DNA of 7,516 bases from Acidimicrobiaceae bacterium. GTDB lineage: Bacteria; Actinomycetota; Acidimicrobiia; Acidimicrobiales; RAAP-2. The translations under genes were made by a program, and so were the position numbers. The stretch lies in assembly GCA_030838245.1 (NCBI GenBank), contig JAUTXB010000220.1, forward strand, positions 1 to 7,516, in the 5' to 3' direction. Positions 1 through 5,819 of the stretch are shown here, one piece after another (position 1 is the stretch's first letter; every line of letters begins with the position of its first letter). Below the pieces are notes generated by a model. The model searched no databases, was not told the origin of the DNA, and worked only from the letters and a program-made list of their open reading frames with translations.

Positions 1-1
1 C

Positions 2-991
2 GACGAAGGTAAGTACGTGACCCTCACCGACATCTTGGGGACCGAGGACGCCTTTGGAGACATGGACTTCAAGGTGGCCGGAACCAAGGACTCGGTCACC
101 GCGCTCCAGCTCGACACCAAGATCGACGGGCTCCCCGCCGACGTGCTGTCCAAGGCCCTTCACCAGGCCAAAGAGGCACGGCTGGCCATCCTCGAGGTCA
201 TGGCCGGGGCCATCGACGGTCCCCGGGACCACGTGGCCGACGCTGCGCCGAAGATCGTGTCCTTCGAGATCCCCATGGACAAGATCGGCGAGGTCATCGG
301 GCCCAAGGGCAAAGTCATCAACGCCTTGCAACAAGAGACCGGGGCCGACATCGCCGTCGATGACGACGGCATGGTGGGAACGGTCACCATCGGTGCCAAG
401 GACGGCACCGCGGTCGAAGAGGCGCGGCGACGGATCGCCACCATCCTCGACCCGCCGTTGGCCGAGGTCGGTGCCGTCTACCCCGGCAAGGTGGTCAACA
501 TCACCAAGTTCGGTGCATTCGTCAACATCCTTCCCGGCCGGGACGGGCTGCTCCACATCTCCAAGATCGGCCAGGGCAAGCGGGTCGAGCGCGTCGAGGA
601 CGTGCTCGACCTGGGCCAGACGGTCGAGGTGAAAGTGGATGACATCGATCCCCAGGGCAAGGTGTCACTGTCCCTGGCCGGAGCCCCGCCGGCCGCCGAC
701 GCCTCCGGGGGCGGAAACGGCAGTCGGGAGCGGTCGTCGAGCGACCGAGGCGGCCGGGACGACCGCGGTGATCGTGGCCGTCGGGACGACCGCAGCGACC
801 GCGGCGACCGAGGCGACCGAGGCAGTGCAAACGCGGCCCCAGCCCCGTCATCGGCGGCTTCGTTCGAGGACGCCTTCCAAGCCGAGCTGGTCGAGGAGTT
901 CGGCGACCTCGGCCCCGAGACCGCCTCCGCTCCGAGCGAGCAGTCGTCGGGTGGGGGCGATCGCCGTCGAGGCGGACGCCGCCGTCGGTGA
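2..991 (+). CDS. pnp: Polynucleotide phosphorylase (PNPase), C-terminal part, 5' end outside window
   Basis: PNPase is a phosphate-dependent 3'-to-5' exoribonuclease and polymerase that degrades mRNA in the cytoplasm. The frame is already open at base 2 ([13 protein letters not shown]), so the GTG at 17 is internal and the N-terminal half is missing. Counting that GTG codon as residue 1, residues 1-68 end the second RNase PH core and keep the metal/catalytic set of E. coli D486, D492 and K494 (here D11, D17, K19 in [10 protein letters not shown]). A KH domain follows (about 80-145, GPKG loop at 95-98), then an S1 domain (about 148-222). Residues 223-324 are a low-complexity basic tail with DRG repeats, a short acidic segment ([13 protein letters not shown]) and an RRRGGRRRR end; tails of this kind are variable and probably disordered RNA- or protein-contact regions. 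The M16 peptidase gene follows after 40 bases. Identity is near certain; only the tail's role is unknown. Confidence 0.97.
   Translation, partial: DEGKYVTLTDILGTEDAFGDMDFKVAGTKDSVTALQLDTKIDGLPADVLSKALHQAKEARLAILEVMAGAIDGPRDHVADAAPKIVSFEIPMDKIGEVIGPKGKVINALQQETGADIAVDDDGMVGTVTIGAKDGTAVEEARRRIATILDPPLAEVGAVYPGKVVNITKFGAFVNILPGRDGLLHISKIGQGKRVERVEDVLDLGQTVEVKVDDIDPQGKVSLSLAGAPPAADASGGGNGSRERSSSDRGGRDDRGDRGRRDDRSDRGDRGDRGSANAAPAPSSAASFEDAFQAELVEEFGDLGPETASAPSEQSSGGGDRRRGGRRRR
743..823 (+). repeat. Imperfect 9-bp repeat encoding the DRG-rich tail of PNPase
   Basis: The DNA is built from variants of a GACCGNGGN unit, giving DRG/DDR/SDRG steps over residues 243-269 of the partial PNPase protein. 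The copies at 796-822 are the most regular. Charged RG-type repeats are common in disordered RNA-binding tails. Copy number is likely to vary between related strains because the array is simple and in frame. Confidence 0.7.
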
Positions 992-997
992 CCGAAG

Positions 998-1015
998 CTG
1001 TCGGTCCGCCGACAG
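998..1015 (+). promoter_or_regulatory. Perfect 7-bp hairpin between pnp and the M16 peptidase gene
   Basis: CTGTCGG, loop TCCG, CCGACAG forms a perfect 7-bp stem starting six bases after the pnp stop codon. No T-run follows, so it is not a classical intrinsic terminator. An AGGG ribosome-binding sequence (1017-1020) begins two bases after the stem. The hairpin could protect the pnp 3' end, mark an RNA-processing site, or influence access to the downstream ribosome-binding site. Which of these holds cannot be told from sequence. Confidence 0.4.
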
Positions 1016-1031
1016 TAGGGATGTCGAACCG

Positions 1032-2288
1032 ATGATCCGGACCGAGACACTCCCGTCGGGCATCGTGCTGGCCACCGAGGCCATGACCGATGCCCGATCG
1101 GTGTGCATCGGGTTCTGGGTGGGCACCGGGTCGCGAGACGAGAGCGTCGAGCGGTCCGGAGCCTCCCATTTCCTGGAGCACCTCTTGTTCAAGGGCACGC
1201 CCGACCGGTCGGCGTCGGCCATCGCCGAGGCCGTCGACGAGGTGGGCGGAGACTTCAACGCCTTCACGACCAAGGAGTACACGTCCTTTTACATCCGGCT
1301 CCTGGCCGAGCACCTCGACCTCGGCCTCGACATCCTTTCGGACATCATGTGGCACCCGGCCCTCCGACCGACCGACCTGGATGCCGAACGGCAGGTGATC
1401 CTGGACGAGATCCTCATGCACGCCGATGAGCCCGCCGACATCGCCGCCGAGGAATGCTCGGCGGCGCTCTTCCCCGGTCACCCCCTCGGACGTGAGGTGT
1501 TGGGTACGGAGTCCTCGGTCCGGGCTATGACGACAGACCAGATTCGCGAGTTCTTCGGTCGGCACTACCGACCGGGGAACATGGTGGCTTCGGTGGCCGG
1601 CGACTTGAACCATGAGGCGGTGGCCGAGGGTATGGAGGCCCGCTTCACCGGCACCGTCGGCGGTGAGCCACCCAAGCGGAGCGCGCCGGGCACCTCGGTC
1701 GAGCCCCTGCGGGTCACCCGCCGGCCCACCGAGCAGACCCACGTCGTCCTCGGCATTCGTTCGGTCGACCGCTTCGACAAGCGTCGCTACGCCCTGGCCA
1801 TCTTGAACCATGTGCTGGGCGGAGGCCTCTCCAGCCGGCTCTTTCAGGAGATCCGTGAGCGTCGGGGCCTGGCCTATTCGATCTGGTCGGATCGTGTCGC
1901 CTATCGGGATGCCGGCTCGGTCAGCATCGGCGTGGGCACCGCCCCTGAGCATGTCGACGAGGTCCTGGGCATCGTGGTCGGTGAGCTGGCCACGCTGGGC
2001 GACGCCGGGATCACCGACCGAGAGCTGGCCATCGCCCGTGGCAACCTGCGAGCTGAGACCCTCTTGGCCTCGGAGGACTCGGGGGCCAGGATGAGCCGTA
2101 TCGGTGCCAGCCTCTTACTGCACGGAGAGATCCTGGAGGTCGACGAGATCCTGTCCCGGCTGGAGGCCGTCACTCTCGAGGAAGTCCAGGCGGTAGCGGC
2201 TGAAGTGGCCACCGCCCCTCGTTCTCTGTCCGTGGTCGGACCATTCGACGAGGCCTCTTTCGACACGGACGCGCTCGGGCTGGGTTGA
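1032..2288 (+). CDS. pepR: M16-family zinc metallopeptidase (PepR/MlpA/processing-peptidase type)
   Basis: 418-residue zinc protease of the insulinase/processing-peptidase family. The inverted zinc motif H46-F-L-E49-H50 is intact, and the third ligand lies exactly 76 residues later at E126 (ILDEILMH), as in mitochondrial processing peptidase. The second family signature is the C-terminal-half segment GGGLSSRLFQEIRERRGLAYS (about 263-283). Length fits the single-chain bacterial M16B group. Start ATG 1032 is chosen because the protein begins with the usual N-terminal strand (TETLPSGIVLATE) and AGGG lies 11 bases upstream; the frame stays open back to 639 only as a shadow of the pnp tail. The position directly after pnp matches mycobacterial pepR and, with one gene between, Bacillus mlpA. 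No signal peptide is visible, so it is probably cytoplasmic. Its substrate is unknown; the symbol rests on family and gene order. Confidence 0.93.
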   Translation: MIRTETLPSGIVLATEAMTDARSVCIGFWVGTGSRDESVERSGASHFLEHLLFKGTPDRSASAIAEAVDEVGGDFNAFTTKEYTSFYIRLLAEHLDLGLDILSDIMWHPALRPTDLDAERQVILDEILMHADEPADIAAEECSAALFPGHPLGREVLGTESSVRAMTTDQIREFFGRHYRPGNMVASVAGDLNHEAVAEGMEARFTGTVGGEPPKRSAPGTSVEPLRVTRRPTEQTHVVLGIRSVDRFDKRRYALAILNHVLGGGLSSRLFQEIRERRGLAYSIWSDRVAYRDAGSVSIGVGTAPEHVDEVLGIVVGELATLGDAGITDRELAIARGNLRAETLLASEDSGARMSRIGASLLLHGEILEVDEILSRLEAVTLEEVQAVAAEVATAPRSLSVVGPFDEASFDTDALGLG

Positions 2289-2317
2289 CGGACTCGGGAC
2301 CCCGGGACGTCGACCGG

Positions 2318-2331
2318 TAGGGTGGCCGGTA
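2318..2331 (+). promoter_or_regulatory. Candidate dapB start signal: TAGGGT seven bases before ATG
   Basis: TAGGGT at 2318-2323 fits the actinobacterial TANNNT -10 pattern and ends seven bases before ATG 2331, the geometry expected for a leaderless transcript. The same bases (GGTAGGG) can equally be read as a Shine-Dalgarno sequence about eight bases from the start, so sequence alone cannot separate promoter from ribosome-binding site. No -35 hexamer at proper spacing is seen; TTGACG at 2285 is too far upstream. Confidence 0.4.
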
Positions 2332-3146
2332 TGCGCGTGGGGGTGATCGGTGCCGGGGGACGAATGGGTCGCGAGGTCTGCCGGATGGTGTCCTCGGACC
2401 CCGGCTTGGAGCTGGTGGCAGCCATCGATCCTGAGCTGGCCGGTATCGACCTCCGACAGGTCACCGGGACCGACGCCGACGGTCTCCAGATCGAAGGCCA
2501 CCTCGAGGCGCTGACCCGGGCCGAGGCCGAGGTGGCGGTGGACTTCACCCATGCAGACGCGGCCCGTGCCTCCCTGGCCTGGTGCGCCGCTGCCGGGATC
2601 CACGCCGTTGTCGGCACTACCGGGTTCTCTGACGACGACATGGCCGGGCTGGCCCGCCAGTTCGCCGGCCCTGACCACGGTGCGCCCAACTGCGTGCTGG
2701 CGGCCAACTTCGCCATCGGCGCTGTCCTGATGATGCATTTTGCCGAGCTGGCCGCACCTTGGTTCGACGGAGTGGAGATCGTCGAGCTCCATCATGACGG
2801 GAAGGTGGACGCACCCTCGGGAACGGCCATGCGGACAGCGGGCCGGATGGCCGCGGCCCGCCACCGCAGTGACAAGCCCGACTATCCCGACGACGGCACC
2901 ACGACGGTCGTGGTTCCCGGAGCGAGAGGCGGCGTGGGACCGGGTGGAGTCCGGATGCATTCGGTACGGCTACCCGGTTTGGTCGCCCACCAGGAGGTTC
3001 TCCTCGGTGGTGTGGGCCAGAGCCTGACCATTCGCCATGATGCCTACGACCGGACCTCGTTCATGGACGGTGTGGCCGTCGCCGTCAGAGCAGTCTCCTC
3101 GCATCCGGGTCTGACCATCGGGCTCGAGCCGTTGCTCGGGTTCTGA
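2331..3146 (+). CDS. dapB: 4-hydroxy-tetrahydrodipicolinate reductase
   Basis: DapB reduces the DapA product with NAD(P)H, the second committed step of diaminopimelate and lysine synthesis, needed for peptidoglycan. The protein has 271 residues, normal for the family. A Rossmann fold opens it, with GAGGRMG at 7-13 for dinucleotide binding, D33 (AIDPE) where the family contacts the cofactor ribose, and GTTGF at 95-99. NFAIG (126-130) and the catalytic segment ELHHDGKVDAPSGTA follow, with H154 and K158 at the positions of E. coli H159 and K163, then PSGT for substrate binding. ATG 2331 is preferred over in-frame GTG 2322 because the longer version would overlap its own ribosome-binding or -10 sequence and adds only MAG before the conserved MRVGVIGAGG. 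It lies 42 bases after the M16 gene; the first tetR gene follows after 15 bases, suggesting cotranscription. Confidence 0.97.
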   Translation: MRVGVIGAGGRMGREVCRMVSSDPGLELVAAIDPELAGIDLRQVTGTDADGLQIEGHLEALTRAEAEVAVDFTHADAARASLAWCAAAGIHAVVGTTGFSDDDMAGLARQFAGPDHGAPNCVLAANFAIGAVLMMHFAELAAPWFDGVEIVELHHDGKVDAPSGTAMRTAGRMAAARHRSDKPDYPDDGTTTVVVPGARGGVGPGGVRMHSVRLPGLVAHQEVLLGGVGQSLTIRHDAYDRTSFMDGVAVAVRAVSSHPGLTIGLEPLLGF

Positions 3147-3161
3147 GCCCTCGCCTACCCC

Positions 3162-3746
3162 ATGGACACCCGCAAGCGGATCCTGGAGGCGACCTACGCC
3201 TGTGTTGCCCGATGGGGACTGTCCAAGACGACGGTCGAGGACGCCGGACGGGAAGCCGGCGTATCGCGGGCGACCGTCTACCGCTATTTCCCCGGCGGCC
3301 GCGACGAGCTGATCACCGCCGTCGTCTCCTGGGAGTTCCTCCAGTTCTTCTCGAGGCTCTACGACGAGGTCCACGAGGCACCGAGCCTGGAACAGGTCAT
3401 GGAACGAGGCCTTCGGTTTGCCCATCGCGCCCTGGCCGAACACGAGGTACTCCAGAAGGTCCTCCAGACCGAGCCGGACGTGCTGTTGCCCACGCTGACC
3501 GTGGAGAGCACCCGGATCCTCGGCGTCATCGCCGAATTTCTGGTTCCCTACCTCGACCAGCACGGCCTGGCCGACGGGGTCGATACTCGAGAGGCGTCTG
3601 ACTTCCTGGCCCGCATGATCCTGTCCTACATGAACGCACCGGGACGGTGGGATCTCGACGACCAGCTCCAGGTGGCCGAGCTGGTCCGCACCGAGCTGCT
3701 GGCCGGCATCGTGGCTGGTCCGGAGCCGAGCCGGTCGCTTCGCTGA
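3162..3746 (+). CDS. TetR/AcrR-family transcriptional regulator (first of a tandem pair)
   Basis: 194-residue one-component regulator. The N-terminal DNA-binding domain covers about residues 1-48: RKRILEATYACVARWG as first helix, then the helix-turn-helix TTVEDAGREAGVSRATVYRYF (about 23-43), a textbook TetR recognition helix with the YRYF end. The remaining 145 residues form the usual all-helical ligand-binding and dimer domain; its sequence gives no clear ligand. ATG 3162 is 15 bases after the dapB stop with no convincing Shine-Dalgarno sequence, so expression may depend on read-through and translational coupling from dapB. It is clearly related to the next gene: ARxGxxKTTVEDxxREAG, SRATVYR, FPxGxDxL and AVV are shared, and similarity continues into the C-terminal domain (HEP/TEP, AEFLVPYL versus GFTAPFLARW). 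It may act with or against its neighbour on the di-iron gene; that is inference. Confidence 0.9.
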   Translation: MDTRKRILEATYACVARWGLSKTTVEDAGREAGVSRATVYRYFPGGRDELITAVVSWEFLQFFSRLYDEVHEAPSLEQVMERGLRFAHRALAEHEVLQKVLQTEPDVLLPTLTVESTRILGVIAEFLVPYLDQHGLADGVDTREASDFLARMILSYMNAPGRWDLDDQLQVAELVRTELLAGIVAGPEPSRSLR

Positions 3747-3753
3747 GCGGTCA

Positions 3754-3790
3754 TTGACAGCGAGACAAATATCGACTTACTGTTTCATCG
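3754..3790 (+). promoter_or_regulatory. Sigma-70-type promoter for the second tetR gene, leaderless geometry
   Basis: TTGACA (3754-3759, perfect -35 consensus), an 18-base spacer, and TACTGT (3778-3783, fits actinobacterial TANNNT) are followed by six bases and then GTG 3790 in frame with the regulator. The stretch 3766-3788 is distinctly AT-rich for this window. No Shine-Dalgarno sequence precedes the GTG, which agrees with transcription starting at or next to the start codon. A weak inverted element, ACAG (3757-3760) and CTGT (3780-3783), brackets the spacer and could be part of an operator. Confidence 0.65.
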
Positions 3791-4584
3791 TGGGTAGGAA
3801 CAAGAAGCACCTCGAGGTGGTACGACCAGGCGCCGGATCTGCGATCGGGCCCCGTACCCGGCAGGCCGCCGCTCCGGCGGCCGTCCCCGACCCTCCCTCG
3901 CCGCAGCGCACACGCATTGTCGACGGCGCGCTGGTCTGCGTGGCCAGGCAGGGCGTAGCCAAGACCACGGTCGAGGACGTGGCCCGCGAGGCCGGCCTGT
4001 CGCGGGCAACCGTCTACCGAGCGTTTCCGGAAGGGAAGGACTCCTTATTGGCCGCGGTGGTCGATACCGAGGTGGCCCGGCTGTTCTCGGCTCTGGGGGC
4101 CAGGATGGGCGAGTCGAGCGACCTGTCCGACGTGCTTGTCTGCGGCATCGTCGAGGCGGCGACCCGGATCGCCGACCATGCCGCCCTCCGATACCTCGTC
4201 GACCACGAGCCCGAGATCGTCCTGCGCCGGCTGGCTTTCGACGAGGGTGATCGGGTCCTCTTGGCCGCCGGCGGGTTCACCGCCCCGTTCCTGGCTCGCT
4301 GGATGGACATGGACGAGGCCCTACGGGTCGGGGAGTGGGCCGCCCGGATCGTGTTCTCCTACGCATTCTCACCGGCGGTGGGCATCGACCTCAGTGACCC
4401 GGTGTGCACCCGTCATCTGGTCGACACCTTCATGATCCCCGGAATCCGATCTCTGGGTCCGCCCGATTCGCACAGCTCTGCACCACGCCACGCGACACCA
4501 CGCCGCACCACGCCACGCCGCACCACGCCACGCCGCTCTGCACCACTCCGTTCAGTTGCCAATGACCAAGGGGAAACTCCATGA
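3790..4584 (+). CDS. TetR/AcrR-family transcriptional regulator with repeat-encoded C-terminal tail
   Basis: 264-residue regulator if started at GTG 3790. An upstream TTG (3754) would add 12 residues but lies inside a perfect -35 box, so it is rejected; GTG 3817 is another possible start. Residues 1-38 are a Pro/Ala-rich leader absent from its neighbour. The TetR helix-turn-helix is TTVEDVAREAGLSRATVYRAF (about 59-79), followed by a helical effector domain to about residue 220 (FMIPGIRSLG). The last 45 residues are unusual: five 5-residue units (APRHA, TPRRT, TPRRT, TPRRS, APLRS) from a 15-bp tandem repeat, making a strongly basic Pro/Arg tail. The stop overlaps the next start as ATGA, so it is probably translated with the di-iron gene and is its likely regulator (inference). 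Full-length resemblance to the preceding TetR suggests an old tandem duplication. Ligand unknown. Confidence 0.88.
   Translation: MGRNKKHLEVVRPGAGSAIGPRTRQAAAPAAVPDPPSPQRTRIVDGALVCVARQGVAKTTVEDVAREAGLSRATVYRAFPEGKDSLLAAVVDTEVARLFSALGARMGESSDLSDVLVCGIVEAATRIADHAALRYLVDHEPEIVLRRLAFDEGDRVLLAAGGFTAPFLARWMDMDEALRVGEWAARIVFSYAFSPAVGIDLSDPVCTRHLVDTFMIPGIRSLGPPDSHSSAPRHATPRRTTPRRTTPRRSAPLRSVANDQGETP
3808..3819. repeat. 12-bp perfect palindrome CACCTCGAGGTG near the second tetR start
   Basis: CACCTCGAGGTG is self-complementary over 12 bases and lies about 18 bases after the predicted transcription start, a place where a TetR dimer could block its own transcription. It is also coding sequence, and a near copy (CACCTCGAGGCG, 2499-2510) occurs inside dapB, so the CTCGAG core may simply reflect codon use. 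Operator function is only a possibility. Confidence 0.25.
4480..4554 (+). repeat. 15-bp tandem repeat, five units, in the 3' end of the second tetR gene
   Basis: Five contiguous 15-base units (4480-4494, 4495-4509, 4510-4524, 4525-4539, 4540-4554) encode APRHA, TPRRT, TPRRT, TPRRS and APLRS. The central DNA is a near-exact repeat: CCACGCCGCACCACG occurs at 4498-4512 and again at 4513-4527. A separate 12-base direct repeat, GCTCTGCACCAC, marks both ends (4475-4486 and 4535-4546), as expected from slippage or unequal exchange. Because the unit is a multiple of three, copy-number change keeps the frame and the downstream ATGA overlap. Confidence 0.85.
4569..4584 (+). promoter_or_regulatory. Strong ribosome-binding site and ATGA start/stop overlap
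   Basis: AAGGGGA (4568-4574) lies about seven bases before ATG 4581 and is the clearest Shine-Dalgarno sequence in the window. The start overlaps the tetR stop (TGA 4582-4584) as ATGA, which fixes the di-iron gene start and implies translational coupling. Confidence 0.8.
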
Positions 4585-5717
4585 CATCAGGAACCACCAG
4601 CACCGATCCGTCCACCAACCGCGACATCATCGGGCGGGACGAGATCGACGATTTCGAAGCCATCCTGTCGGTGGTCGGTCACGAGGAGGCCAACGGCCAA
4701 CACGACGTGCACAACGAGTACGACACCACATTCACCTGGGACTACGAAAAAGGAGCACGGCCCAAGCTCACCAAGCTCTACGAGAAGGCCAAGCGGTCCC
4801 AGTGGAATGGCGAGACCGACCTGCCCTGGGAGATCGACGTCGACCAGGAGGCGTTGGTCATCGCCAACTCGGCCGCCACCGGCGGCCTGGGTGCCGGCTT
4901 CGACCTAACGGGCACACCGCTCGTGTCGTGGGGCGACAAGGAATGGCTCCAGTTCGGGGTGGAGAGCCAGAACTGGACGTTGTCGCAGTTCCTCCACGGC
5001 GAACAGGGGGCACTGGTGTGCACCTCCAAGATCGTGGAGTCGGTGCCCTGGATCGATGCCAAGTATTACGCGGCGACCCAGGTCATGGACGAGGCCCGAC
5101 ACGTCGAGGTGTTCGCCAAGTACCTCAACGAGAAGCTGTCGGGTCACTACCCGATCAACGCCCATCTGGGGGCGCTCCTCGACGACATCATCAGTGACAG
5201 TCGCTGGGACATGACCTATCTGGGCATGCAGATCATGGTGGAAGGCCTGGCCCTCGCCGCCTTCGGCTTCATGCGCCAGATGACCACGGACCCACTGCTC
5301 CAAAAGCTGCTCAAGTACGTCATGGCCGATGAGGCTCGTCACGTGGCCTTCGGTGTGCTCAGCCTCCAGGAGCACTACGCCGGCCTCTCTGCCCACGAGC
5401 TGCGTGAACGCCAGGAGTTCGCCTTCGAGGCGGCCGTCAGGATGCGCGACCGGTTCCTGCAGCAAGAAGTATGGGATCGCATGGGCGTCGACCCCAAGGC
5501 GGTGGTGCCGGTGCTGCAACAAGCACCCGAGCGGACCGCATTCCAGGGGCTCTTGTTCTCGAAGATCGTGCCCAACTGTAAGAAGTTGGGCCTGCTCGAC
5601 GCCGCCGACGGGTGGCTGCGCACCAAGTTCACCGAGCTCGGAGTCATCCAGTTCGAGGATTGGGCCGACACCGGCGAGGAGTACGAGGACTTCGCCGCGG
5701 TGCCTGCTGCCTCCTGA
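4581..5717 (+). CDS. Ferritin-like di-iron protein, putative oxygenase or oxidase, substrate unknown
   Basis: 378-residue soluble, largely helical protein with a full carboxylate-bridged di-iron ligand set: E141 (HGEQGAL), E171-x-x-H174 (DEARHVEVF), E221 (MVEGLAL) and E251-x-x-H254 (DEARHVAFG). This is the pattern of the ferritin-like superfamily that includes ribonucleotide reductase R2, bacterial multicomponent monooxygenases, AurF-type N-oxygenases and acyl-ACP desaturases. The two ligand pairs each have 30-residue spacing. All four carboxylates are Glu, unlike the Asp first ligand of E. coli R2. There is no signal peptide or membrane segment. About 110 residues before the bundle (with FTWDYEKGARPKL and SQWN) and a long C-terminal part beyond it exceed plain ferritin, so an oxidase or oxygenase is more likely than iron storage. 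No reductase or ferredoxin gene is nearby. Start is fixed by the AAGGGGA site and ATGA overlap with the regulator. I do not recognise its substrate. Confidence 0.85.
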   Translation: MTSGTTSTDPSTNRDIIGRDEIDDFEAILSVVGHEEANGQHDVHNEYDTTFTWDYEKGARPKLTKLYEKAKRSQWNGETDLPWEIDVDQEALVIANSAATGGLGAGFDLTGTPLVSWGDKEWLQFGVESQNWTLSQFLHGEQGALVCTSKIVESVPWIDAKYYAATQVMDEARHVEVFAKYLNEKLSGHYPINAHLGALLDDIISDSRWDMTYLGMQIMVEGLALAAFGFMRQMTTDPLLQKLLKYVMADEARHVAFGVLSLQEHYAGLSAHELRERQEFAFEAAVRMRDRFLQQEVWDRMGVDPKAVVPVLQQAPERTAFQGLLFSKIVPNCKKLGLLDAADGWLRTKFTELGVIQFEDWADTGEEYEDFAAVPAAS

Positions 5718-5730
5718 CGGAACTGAGATA

Positions 5731-5754
5731 GCAGTGGGGGCGTCCTGCCCCTGC
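5731..5754 (+). terminator. Possible GC-rich hairpin after the di-iron gene
   Basis: GCAG (5731-5734) can pair with CTGC (5751-5754) and GGGC (5738-5741) with GCCC (5747-5750), around a GTCCT loop, leaving a three-base bulge. It starts 14 bases after the stop codon and would separate the di-iron gene from dapA. No T-run follows, so it is at best a weak or factor-dependent terminator. Confidence 0.3.
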
Positions 5755-5757
5755 TGG

Positions 5758-5772
5758 TAGCCTCCGACATCA
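5758..5772 (+). promoter_or_regulatory. Candidate -10 element TAGCCT upstream of dapA
   Basis: TAGCCT (5758-5763) fits TANNNT and is followed after eight bases by ATG 5772, similar to the arrangement before dapB (GGTAGNNT in both). It suggests a transcript that starts at or just before a tiny ORF ahead of dapA. No -35 sequence is recognisable. Confidence 0.35.
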
Positions 5773-5813
5773 TGACTTTCGCGGATCCGACCGTCTCACC
5801 ACGGGAGCGCTGA
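5772..5813 (+). CDS. Possible 13-codon leader ORF upstream of dapA
   Basis: ATG 5772 opens a short frame (MTFADPTVSPRER) that stops at TGA 5811-5813, six bases before the dapA ATG and in the same frame. The GGGAG sequence that could serve dapA (5803-5807) lies inside it, so translating the leader could expose or block dapA initiation, or feed ribosomes to it by reinitiation. There are no lysine codons, so it is not a lysine-attenuation peptide of the classical kind. At 13 codons, chance is a real alternative. Confidence 0.25.
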   Translation: MTFADPTVSPRER

Positions 5814-5819
5814 CCGGCG

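Noticed and set aside
639..1031. Upstream extension of the M16 peptidase frame
   Set aside because: It reads the pnp S1/tail region out of frame as Arg/Pro/Thr-rich sequence; family-like sequence begins at ATG 1032.
522..1952. Long antisense open frame of 476 codons across pnp and the M16 gene
   Set aside because: It lies opposite two clearly conserved genes, its composition is the Arg/Gly/Pro/His-rich shadow typical of high-G+C DNA, and no domain is recognisable.
2295..2308. CGGGAC direct repeat before dapB as operator or terminator
   Set aside because: Six bases repeated once in GC-rich DNA is easily chance; it forms no good stem and has no T-run.
3754..3789. TTG start giving the second TetR 12 extra residues
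   Set aside because: The TTG is the first part of a perfect TTGACA -35 box, and the region is AT-rich and promoter-like, not coding-like.
4430..4663. Antisense frame with WCGVAWCGV-like repeats
   Set aside because: It is just the reverse reading of the 15-bp repeat in the tetR tail; no start signal or family resemblance.
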